Origin: Ixodes scapularis
Lineage: Eukaryota > Arthropoda > Arachnida > Ixodida > Ixodidae
Assembly: GCF_016920785.2 (NCBI RefSeq)
Contig: NW_024609884.1
Coordinates: 84,250,069 to 84,314,068 of the forward strand
DNA length: 64,000 nt
Direction: 5' to 3'
Under the pieces are notes generated by a model. It made no database searches. It saw nothing but the letters and a program-made list of their open reading frames with translations, and had not been told where the DNA came from. Numbering within the stretch: position 1 is the first letter of the stretch; every line of letters starts with the position of its first letter. Below are positions 46,401-58,400 of the stretch, one piece after another. A program made the position numbers and the translations under genes.

Positions 46401-49400
46401 ACGGAAAAGCATGGCAACCGCTGTGGCATTGTTCCTCGCTGCTGTTCTTAAAATGACGGTTATGCGGTTTCTGGGTCCTTAAAGGTCGTGGAATCTGACT
46501 TGCAGGGAGGCTCAGGAGGAGACCCGAACGGCGCCCTGGACGGAGCCAGATGCGCCACTCTCTGTCGAGGTGAGTGGCACGCCCCTGAGCGTCGGCAAGT
46601 CACACTCGCGACGGGCCACTTGCTTTTGAATTGCACTCTCCAGGCTGTAGCAGGGAATCGTGAGGAAAGAAACGAGAGCTGCACCTCTATTTGCCTCCCG
46701 CAGTGTGTGCAATGGCCGCATTTCGAGACTGGTTCATACTTTTGCGTTCGACTTTGTTGAGTGTGTCGCAATCTCTTGTACCCGCTTACTGAACCTACCG
46801 GCACACTGGTACCGTTTATTAGGTAGTCCTAGAACACTTCTGAACTACTTATATATTTTTTTTACTTTTTTACATACAACTTTTTTTATTGTGAGCTCGA
46901 AATAATTCTGACAATGTTGTAAGCAACTATTTCCCATAGATAGTGCATAAAGTTGATCTTGCAAACACTGCAACACCTTCAGTCTGTGCCCTGTTGCGAG
47001 TAAAAAAAAATAAAAAAAAAAATAAGAAAACGGGTCAAGCTTGTTTTACAAAGCCCTCCACTCTTTCCACGTTAGCGGAGCAAATGCTGGGGAGGAGGTT
47101 ACGCGAGGTTACACAATTTGTTTAGCGTAATCAAGAAGGCGCGATTTCGTTTTTGTCCACACAATGAGTGTGTATGTTCGGTAAGAAGAATGAAACAAAG
47201 TTACCGCCGTTTTGAGTCGAATTGCTATGTTTTAAACATTAAAAGTACTAGATACCGGATGTATGCAACCTGGGCAATGCCTGGGTACCCTGCTCGTATT
47301 CTGGGACGGCTGTTGCCCGGGTGCGGGCGGGTGCGTCTGCCCCGGGCGGGGTGTGCAGGGGCCGCTCGTGCGCAGGTGGACGAGGCCCCGCTTCGAGGCC
47401 GCTCCACCCCGGCTGTGTCGACGTCGCTGCTCACGTCGCTCCTGAAGTCGCCCTCGACGGTACGTTCAGCCACGGGCTGCACAAACGGCTTCCCAGAGAT
47501 TGTCGGTCCTCGGAGGGCCGTTCCTCCCTGCCTCCTCTCTCTTGTCACTGAACGAAGACGGCCCGCAGGGAAGCCCGTTTGCAGAAACTGCATCAAGGGC
47601 CTCATAATGGCGAGGGTCCCGAAACGGAAATTTATCCGTTCAATTTTTCCGGCCTCGTGTATCCCTAGGCACGTTGTTCCCGAGGCACTTGTGTTTCAGG
47701 AACAACGTGGGATAAATTAGTCCGCTTTTGGACGGGCGTGTCACACTTGTGTTAGTCGGTTTGGGTGCAGTTTGCTGTTATACTGCATACGAAATGTTGA
47801 AGTGCACCGTTAAAAGGAAAACCTTTTTTTATTGTTTTAAAATGTCGTTGAGAATTCCTCGGCTCTTTTGTTGCCTTTCGAATAGGTTTGCGCACGGGCA
47901 TCTGAGTGGATGCCGCGGACGTCTTGCTTGCAGGCGCCGCAGCAGAGCAGCCCGTGCTTCTTCAACCCGTCGGCTGCCCGTCAGCTGGCCTCCCTGTCGC
48001 CTCCGGCAGCCAGCCGCACTGAGGGGGGACGCTCACCGGCCACCACCTCAGGTGAGGCTTCTTCCCAGAAAGCTGCTTTCTCGGGCTTTCACCAGGGCCT
48101 AGGGGGACTCTTTAGGCACTGGTGAATGCGGGTATCTCTCCCGGCAGCTAAAAAAGCTGCAAGAGGGATTTTCTGGTCGCGTGACCGGCCTCCTGGGGTA
48201 CAAGGTACCTATACACCAACTCGATTCTGTTACGTCATGCCGCAGTGGTGGCGCTTCAGGCGTACTTCGGCATGGGAGTGTGAGCGGAGGTCGCCATGGG
48301 GCAAGACGGACGTTTCTGTGTTGTTTTAGAAGAAACCAGACTAACGCCTGCCTTCTCGTCAAAACGCCACGACTGAGGCTGTGCCAAAAGAGCCAGGAAG
48401 GTGAAGATCAGTTTTTATGTGTTATCTGGCCGCTAAGTTCGCCCGAGAACGTGGATAGGTGCCGTGAAAAGGAGAAAAGGAAAAACCAGACGGCGTCAGA
48501 CCACGATTGCTTGCGCAGGAAGCACTTTGGGTCAAATTCACTGATACTTGTGGTCATCAGATTTATTTGCTTTGTTTCAACATGAATGCGGGAAAACCGT
48601 CAAGTTGTCCAAACCACTGGCGGTTCGCCAGTGGTTCGGACAACTTGACGTTTAGTCCGTCTTCACTTTCAAACGGCTGTCTGATTATTCAAACTGTCGC
48701 CTCCTTTTTCAAATTCGTCTGCTTGTTCAAATTGTCGTCTGCTCGTTCAGCCAACAGAGACTCAGTGACCAAACATTGACCCGGTGATTGCGATAAGAAG
48801 TAAGTGCGGGCCTCAAAAGACTTGGTAAGTTTGAAGATCGGGGTAAGTAGGTTCGGTGTAAACAGAGAGATACAAGGAGATGTTGATCATTGTTTCTAGT
48901 GGCCATCACCAACTTGTTATGTCTGATTCACTTGGTCAGATCCTGCTTGCAGTTTTCAGTATTGACGTCGCGCATCACAGCTACCGTTCACGCTTTTGCA
49001 GCTCAAGTGTCATCACGACTGAAAATAGCAAGAAGAATCTCATCGTGTTAATAAGGCCTTAGCGTCCATTCTGGGACGTTCACGTGGAATGAAACTCCGC
49101 ATGTCACATTCTTTACACAAAGATGGTGTAACGAGTCTCATTAATTTCGCTGATGTCACTAAAGTAGTCAGGCATTGCTCTGAAGACGTAGAATGAACAA
49201 TTCCAGTGCGAAAAAGAGCATGGGGACTCGCACTGATGCCGACAACATACCATTCCAATGGTTTGTTGATGATGGACGCTGTGCCTCTTGCCCACACTCC
49301 ATCGCGCTTACACGGAGCCGGTGGTATGCGGCTAGGGTCACTCCAGTTTGTAAATGCGAGTTGGTGTATGAAGAGAACTCTGCGCGGTCAACTATTTTCT

Positions 49401-52400
49401 GCTATGTTGTCAAGGCTAGCGTAGCTTCCACAATGCTCCAGCTCAGCACTGCTACGAGAGCATGTGGCTTCGTCTTGTCTCATTCGCACGCACTTTCATC
49501 TAAAGAAGACTCTGAACCAAGCGACGTGCTCGCACAAGATGTTTTGACTGCGTTAGAGCACTGTGGAAACTGCGCCAGCCTTGACTTTGCAGCACAAAAC
49601 AATTGACACCTAGACAGGCAAATGGCGGCCGTAATTATGTCTTCGCTTCAATTATTAGATTTCAGTTCTTCACTCAGAAAAAGGGTGAAAAGGCTGAAAA
49701 TATAAGGGAAAAAAAAGAACACATTTGTGTACTTTAGGAATTGCATGTGAAGTTAATTCCTGGGAAGGTCGTCTTAAGTGAGAACTAAAGAAAACAACAG
49801 ACAAGGCAGACATCTTCTGAGCAGAATCGGCTGGAATGCTAGGTGCGTCCTGCCCTCTGCTTCGGTCATGTGACCAAAAAATCCCTCTTTCAGCTTTTTT
49901 AGCTGCCGGGAGAGAGAACTGCAGGGTGATTCATTTGAATTGAACATGCATGTTGGGGTGGATATTTTGATTGGCCTAAAAAAATATATATATATTTAGC
50001 CCCATTTCCACAATCAATTAAACTACTTTTTAAAACTTTTTTTAAAAAAATATTTTTCTTTACAAAAACTTTTTAAGTGAAGCAAGGTGAAATGCTACAT
50101 TTAGGCTGCTTGATTTTTGTACCCACTCCTGTTGGTTGTAAATAGATAAAAACGAAAACACCAGCAGTAATTTTTCTTGTAAATGCACGACGCATGGCCT
50201 GTTTTTTCTTTAAATTAAACTGCTTTTGCATATTTGATGCCAGAAAAAAAACACAGAAATATACCTGTCGTGTTCAGAAATAGGTTGAATATGATCCACA
50301 ATATCCACGAGTGACAATTGCACGTTTGTATTTTGAGCAAGATGGCTGTATTTTTCTTTATAAACGGCCCACCCCGGCCATCGTTGCGCTCAGAGAGCAG
50401 CCAGTGGTGAGCATGTAACATCTGGTGCAATCGTGACATAGATTGTCTTGGGACGAGCAAAGCTGCGACGAGGCTGACGTCAACAGGATGTCCTAGCCGT
50501 TCCAATCACCAAAGCGGCCGAAGCACGCCGACGATTGGGCCACCCCAAAGCTGCTTTTGTACAAATTTTGAGTGACGGGTTAATCTTCTATAATCTTGTA
50601 GAGGGACAATAGCGGCATCTGGGATGCACAAAAGAAAGCCTTGGGGAGAGGGGAATTCCTTCTTCCCCTCTTCTCTCGTGGAGGCTGGAGGCGAGACAGA
50701 TATCGTCACTAGCTGTCAAGGTTCCTAGACGGGCATTACAAACGAGGCGTTAGCAATATAGAACAGGTGCTCTTTGCTAATCGTTTAATTTGTTTTAAAA
50801 TTTCTTTCTGTGTCTTTTTTAACGAGAGATTGGTGTGTCCGATGTGATACTGGGGCTCCCTTGAACGCGAATAGACCAAGAAATATGCGCCTAAATTTTG
50901 TTGTATTATCCCTTTAACGCAACATTATTTTTTTTTTTCGGCTAATCGGTCATTGAGGCAACGTAGCATAAGCCACAATCAAAAGGAATTCTGTACAGTA
51001 CACCGAGCACAGAATTGACATAGTTTGCTCTGTGCTGTTCTGTACATGTAGTTTTCACAAAAACAAACGAGGTCAATCGATTTAGCCTACAATCATTCTT
51101 GATACTGTGCCGACACCGTAACGATTGCTAACTGATTTGAGATGGATGCGATGGAAAAAAAGGAAGAACTGCCTGTTTGGGAGCCCCCTGACTCTTCTTT
51201 CTAAAGGAAACAAGGTGCAGTAACTGTTTGAAAACATAATCTTTCGGATAACCAGCCACACCAAAACAATAAAAAAAAAATTAAAAAAATGTTATAGCGA
51301 GGACTTAAAGGGATGCCGAGCTGAAATATGGATTCCCCAAAACATGCGGCAAAAGCGTGCAGCGGGATGCTACAAACACCAAAACATCACTCATACAGCA
51401 ATATCTCGAACGGATGACCATATTTAAAAAAAAGAGGTGCATTTGGCAGGAATATTGACGTCGTATTTCTCCGAGAAGGAGAGGGAACGGCCTCGCGTCT
51501 TCTCCGCCTCGCGGCCTTGAGGGAGCGAAGCAAAGAGAGGAGGAAACTAGGTATCTTGACGGTCACGCGCCTCGTCGGCCTGGTTCAATCTCGACTTCTT
51601 TTTCCAAAAAATGGCCGTCCATTCGAGATATCGCCTTACTAGTAGTGTTGTAGGGATTGTAGTGTCCCGCCTACATCTCCAGCATTGTTTTTTTGAAATC
51701 CAAATTTCGGTTCACCATTCCCTTAACGGAATGCAGACATGATTTCTTCAGAGCACTATTCACGAGGTTTCGGACAATGCCAGACTTCAAATTTTTCAAA
51801 TAGCTGCTGCTAAAAGGCTCGTCTGGCACTTGTTCCACTACGACAGTACCAGTTCCAGAACGTACGCTGGCGATTGATGTGGCCCAAGTGCTTGTTAGGG
51901 CTCAATGAGAAGCGAGTTTTTTGAAGCTCGCATGCCTGCCTTTACGTCCCCTTCCGGCGGGTCTTGCACCAAAAGCGCGCGTTTACCCGAAGCCAACTCC
52001 CTGTGTGAGCCTGTTCTGTGTGCGGTGCAGCACCCACCCTGTCGAAGCTGCTGGAGCTACCCCCAAGCACCCCAGGTGGCTGCCTGCCGTCACTGGCCTT
52101 CCTGAGTGGGCCTCACCGAGCCAGGTGAGCTTTTGGCGGTTTTCCCTTGAGATGGCTCCGCTTCTGACTCTGTGAGTCGCTGACCGGTCACTGTGCCAGC
52201 CTTGCCAGGAGTCACTGGCACAATGTGCGACTGACGTGTGCTTGCTACGACCCTCCTACATTCTGTTACATTTTTTTTTTTTTTTTTTTCGAAGGGGGGT
52301 TATTGGTATGAGTCGTCGACCCAAAGTTAATTTTTCTGTCTCTTTGAGCCAAATGAATTGCTTGGGCCCCCAATTTATTTCTAGGTCGACAGTGTTGCAA

Positions 52401-55400
52401 AAATATGTTAAACTTTCATTTATTGATTTGAATAATGTAATGTTGGATTTGAACCCCGTATCAGACGCTGGTACTTTTCTGTGTCGACAAGGAATGGCAT
52501 TGCCTCTTGGTGAGCGTTCCACGGAACTCCCTGCTTGGCACTCGTGGTCACTGTTTCACGCTGCTGTTCGGTTTGGTTCTTTCGAAGAAGCCGACTAATT
52601 GTTAATAGTCTGGACTACAGCCATTTTCTATGTATTATACGCAACTGCTGCATTAATTAATGGCAGCGCATATTTCGATGCACCTTCCAAGTGTTGTAAA
52701 ACAAGAATTCTAGACCACATAAATATACTGATACGCGTTGCAGCACCCGAGTTTCCGATTTCTTAAACTAGATTAGACATTTGAGTTAGGGTCCAAGTCA
52801 GATGTGTTGGTAGTGTGGTCATGTCCAGTTACTTTCCCAGCAAAACTATTTGCCAACTTCATCAGATCCAATAACAGACCAACTGTCTTTAAGACTACCT
52901 GTACAGGAAGTCCACATCCACTGGAGACTGGAGACCATCTTCCCAGTTTATAATCCAGTTAGAATTTTGAACATTATTTGCAGTTACACCTCAAGATTTT
53001 TTTTTCGGTAGTGACATTTCGTAATTACTGAAATAGTCATCATGTGAAACCACATGTGTAGACCCATCAAGATTATTTCAAAGTTCCATGCATGGAAAGT
53101 TTTTAAAACTATTACTGTAGGAGTGAAATTGGAACAGTGTTAAAAAAAATGTCCAGTGTTCATTCACAGTACAGTCAGAGCGATAGCTGCGACACATCAC
53201 GGCAGAGTCGTTGGCTCAATTCGCTTTGTTCTTACGAGCATGCACCTTACAGTTTTCCTTACGACGAACATCGAGACGCGTCTTTCAGCGTCGCGCATCA
53301 AGCGCAATGCTAGCATGCGGCAACACCAAGACACCCGCGTCCGCCGCTTTGCGCGCCATACTCTCGTTGAGTTTCAACGAGTTTGCCGCTTGTGACTGCT
53401 CAGGGATCAGCGATGATGTAATACACAGGCCCTTCTGGGGGGTATTGAATGGATGGATACTGCTGAACCCGTCCAGTAGGGTGGCGCTTGCTTCACCTAT
53501 CCAAAGCTTTTAAATTTCAGCAATTAAAGGGCAACTCTGCTCAATTCCGAGAAATGTAGGCTTACATATGATTCCATTTCACAAAGCACTACTAAACAGC
53601 TCTACGTCTTTGGATTCGCAAAATGTGGAATATTATTTGTGTAATCCTAATTTAAGCATCAGCTGATACCGAAACCGAAACTTCATTTGCATCAGGCAAC
53701 ATTGGTCTTGCGTCGTCGGAGTCATGGCCACGTCACGTCGAACCACGTGGTCTTGTGACGTTCGGGAGGGAAGGCGGGGGGGGGGGGGGGGCGCGAGTTA
53801 CAGGACACTCGACGCGGGCAGGTCGCTTCGCATGGCGTGGGCGGTGATGGCCCGGGGGAGAGGGGGAAGGAGAGAAGACGAAAGAGGAGAAGGGGAGCGG
53901 AGAAACAGACCGAAGCGCACGGGGCAGCGCAAGCTAGCGCATCCGCGTTACGGTGATCACGTGGACGCCGTTCAGCCAACACTGGGAGAAGAAACTCATG
54001 ATGTCATCGTTCAATTTCGCTCTGAGAAGTAAAAACAAACAAAACGTGAGAATGACGTAGTCATGCCTCTGACATAGTGGCTCAACGTTGGCCGCTTCAA
54101 CTCCGTCGCATTGACTGCGCTGACGATTGCGCCTCACGTCGCACGCTAGAGTTGGCAGATTTCGGCGACTTGGCTCACTTGAAGGTTTGCTGGCCAGTTT
54201 ATTAAAGGGGCCCTGCAAAGACTTTTTTACTGGTTTTTAATTTGCACCGAACCTGAGCGCACTGAACGTAGTAACTCAGTGAAACTTTTCTTTTCTCGAA
54301 ATTCGCTTTATTTTAAAAGTTATAGGCAAATTAAAATGACAAAAACAAGCAAAAAATAACCTCCCTCATGACGTCCTTGGTTGCTTGAGTGGCCGTGAAC
54401 TAGTGGAGGGGTAGTGGGCTCATCGCAAGCGCTCACGGCTGCCACACTCCGTGTCGAAGGCGCGAGAGGGCGCCACTAATGCATGTTCTGAATAGGCTGT
54501 ATGCAGCGGGTAGCCAGAGCGGCTCTCGTTGCATTTGCTGCGCGATTAAACACTAATTCGGCATGACACTTCATTGGTCACAAACGACAGCAAACATGGG
54601 GTAAAGATCAGTTCAAAATGGGAACCACTTCGCGCTGCCATACCGCGAAACGGCCAAACCGCAAGACAAAGCTTCTCGCCGAAGGTACCGATGGCCTTCG
54701 GAACGCTCGGAGCCGGTCGGATCCTCCTGTCGATACGACCGCAGCGCCGCCGCGTACATCCGGGACCTTTCCGTGTCGGCGCCAGATCCCACTACTCCCT
54801 TCTAGTATGCGCCGCCTTTTCCACCGCTTGGTGGCGGGTAGGTCGACGGGTCATTTCTTGTTTCCGTACTTTATAAACTGCATTCGTTTCTTTTCTGAAC
54901 TAAACTACTAAACAAAAACTACTTTTATAAATAATTGAAACAATTCGCGCCACTTATAGTTTTTTTTTCGACTAAAAAGAAGCTTTCAGTGGCTCTGACC
55001 AGTAGTAAGCCCAGGACCAAAGACGTCACATTTTGCGCGCTTTCGGTACCGCGGGTCGCCTTCGTCGGTGGAGGAGTTTTCCGCGTCGCCCGGTTAAAAT
55101 ATGATGCACTGATATTTAGTTACTCTCTCCGTGCCCGCTGGCTTGCCCGAACTTCAAGAGACGTGAAAACCGCAAAAAAGCTAGACGCTTAAATATGATT
55201 GCAGTGCCCCTTTAAATATATAGACGGAATTAGATTGTAATATTTGACATGGGGTCTTCCTATATGATACTGAAGAGGGCTACATAATATCAAAAATGAA
55301 GCGGAGTTGCCCTTTAACTACGATTAAATTTGGAATCAATTAAGAATGACGAATTTTCTATCGCGATGTCACAGCAACTCTGTTTAGCGGGCACTACTCG

Positions 55401-58400
55401 AAGCTTTTAATCACGTTTGTTCCACAAAAAAAAAAAATGTATAATAAAGTGGTTTGCCTATGCTGTGGCAGCTCTGTGCTGACGCGCCCGCTTCACACCA
55501 GCGGACCCAGGTTCGATTACCGAGAGCGGCAGGCAATCTTTATTCAAGCGGTTGACAGTATTGCGACGGACGCTTTACGCCCTATTACACCAACTATCAC
55601 ATCAACAATATGAAGAACTACAACTACAACGGACGTCATTTCCGGTGTTGGGAAGAGCCCATAACAGCTTGTGCTGTAAAAAAATGGAATCATCTGTTGC
55701 AAGATATCTGAGAATGAAATATATTTTGTATGTTTGGTGCTACAATCGTCATTAACACTTAAGAGTTTAAGAGTTTTGGCTGGTCGACAGCACCTTTGAA
55801 AGATGGGGACTCAAGCCCAAAAGTTCTTATGGGAGTTGAAGGGGAAATATTTAAATCATACCTGCGCTGATGCAATTGCTGCACGATTTGTGAAAGTCTG
55901 CGCTACATGGCTTTGCACCAACACCAACATTGCTCCAAAGTATAATTTCGCTTTTTTAGTAGGTTTGTACAAACTGTCAAAAATTAAATTATGGCTTTGA
56001 ATAACATACTGCAGTTGAATCTCGCTGCAATGAAGTTGGTGAGACACACAAAAAAAGTTAGTTGTGGCGAGAACTTTGTAGTCGTGAAATCAGCATAAAA
56101 TCAGCAATCATATACTTTATTAGTTTTTTCTGCCACATGCACAAGCTTTAATTCCAGAAATCACTGCACTTTTTTTTAAAGAGGCACAGCATGATGCGAT
56201 TCTCACAGTTGGACAGCATTTGCATTGGGACGTCGTCGTCATGGGCTTCCACAAACATTCTGGTGATTTGGAAGGTGGTTGATCATTCATTCTTTCATGA
56301 TAATTTGGAATGATCTGTCATTCATTCCTTCATGAACAATCACATGATGGCGACAAAGACATGCTGAAACTGCCTGCAATATCTGCCCTCTTTTTTAATG
56401 CGACAGCATTAAAAAGCTTGTGGCGTGCCGGCCTCGGTGGCGTGCCAGAAAAGCCGGTATGACATGAAAATTCTGATTGGTCGATAGGGTTATGACGTCA
56501 CGGCCACATGACCTAGGCTTGTCTGTCTGGAGGAGCGTACAGTTTCCATTCATCGTGGAGGAGCGGAAAGTTTCCGTCCATCTCCGAGTCCACCCAGTGG
56601 CGCTGCGATCCTGCCGTCATCGTTCGCCTATATGGAGAATGCATACCCTGCCTCGGGACCGCCGCTAGGCCGCCGCCAGGAGAGAACATGTGTGCGATGG
56701 ATGTGGTGCTGTCTTCCAGTGCGGGGTGCTCTTCTGAGTCGTCGTCTGCTACGGGTGCGGATGGTGCATCTAGGTCTGCTCCTGCTCAGTGACTGGGTCG
56801 GCTACGTAAGACTGAAGCCGAGAAGGCATGGACGAAGGTTAGGCGTGCAGAGGCGATGTGCCACAAGTAGGCCGAGGACTCAATAACACCACCGCGTTCC
56901 ACTCTTAAAGGCAAAGTTTAAGCATCCTCTGAGTTTTTTTTACTTGCTGCCTCGGCAATAGGTGTTTTCTTTTCAAGAGAAAGTTTCTCTTGCACAGTGG
57001 TACCATGTCACATTTTCTAGCATTTGATGCAGAATCACATGCCGACTGGTACCGACGAATACTGACCGACATCCAAATGATGTTAACACGCCGTTGGGAA
57101 GTCATCTTGTACGGATTTGACTTGGCTTGGCTTGAGCTGAAAGCTGATGCAAATCAGCCTTTGTGGGGAGAAAGCTCTGCTACATTGTTATCGCCATCAG
57201 ACAATGCTTCTGTTCTGTCTCTAGCCTCCGAGCAGCAGTTTGCATGGCACTTGTGCTCTCTTTGACTGTTAGGCAACATCGGAAGTCGCAATATCAAATG
57301 AAAAGATGATTTTGTGTTTTTTTTAGTTAATAAATTAGACGACCAAGTTTAGTTTTTCTTTATGAAAACTTATTTGAAGCGGCATTTAAAAAGATGTTCG
57401 TTGTGGAGAGACTTTTTATTTATTTTTACCCTCAATTTCCCATTTTACAATAAATGGGAAATTGAGGGTACTCCGGTTGTTGCGGAAATTTTATTGAAGC
57501 GGCGTTTGCTATAGTGGGGTTGGACTGCATTCGATTTGGTCTTCGTATTGAACACCATCAGTTTTGGGGGTATGTTTTCTCGCTATGTGCCCAAGCCAGA
57601 GGAACAAGATGGAGCAAGAACTTTCAAACCAAGAACCTATCTTTGATTTTATATGCACAGACAGACAATGAAGCAGTTGGCATGTGACTGTCCATGGCGA
57701 GTGCTCGACCAAAATGAATTGAGGCCACTTATGGTGATGGCTTTTCGTAGCCGGGGCCCTGCCACTTTGTTGGTTGCTGTTCACGCACATGTTGGGGGCG
57801 GCCACTGTACTGTGAAGGTTTTGGGGTACTAACACAGTAAGTACTTGGAAATTTCACAGTATGTCTGACCGTTTGTGGTCTTTTCGGAGCAGGTTAGTCA
57901 GCTCTGTTGAGTGCGCTTCTCACCGCGCACTCGTGCACTGCAGAGACGCGACACCCGTGTACGCAATCCTCAGTGTTTCCACTCCTGCACCAAATGCGTC
58001 AATTTGTGCGAGAGGAAATTTCCTGCGCCATCCTGATAAGAATCTGCCATATTGCATCAAACTGCATGAAATTGTGTGGCTGGCCAAATTAGGCGGCAAC
58101 TTGTGCCACCTGTCCTAGCCACATGCAGCCTGAGCCGCGGCAAAGTGAAGGACACCTAGCGGCTGTGCTGTCAACCAGGGCAGGTGCTTCTCTCTGAGGC
58201 AAATGCAAGCCTTTCCGAGAACATGACTAAGCTGGCAGGCTTAAACGAAAAGCTGCAAAACCCATCGCAAGCCTTTGATAGGTTATTTGTGTTCAAAATA
58301 AACAATGCACAGTAAGCTGCATCAACACTTCTGTCAACTTTTTTTTATATCAGGAAGATCTGTTTAGTAATCCCTCACATTGGGTTTGTATGAAAGATGC

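Noticed and set aside
47118..47720. 200-codon plus-strand ORF
   Set aside because: It overlaps BRD8 exon 8 in the correct frame only for that exon; the extensions have no homology and cross good splice sites.
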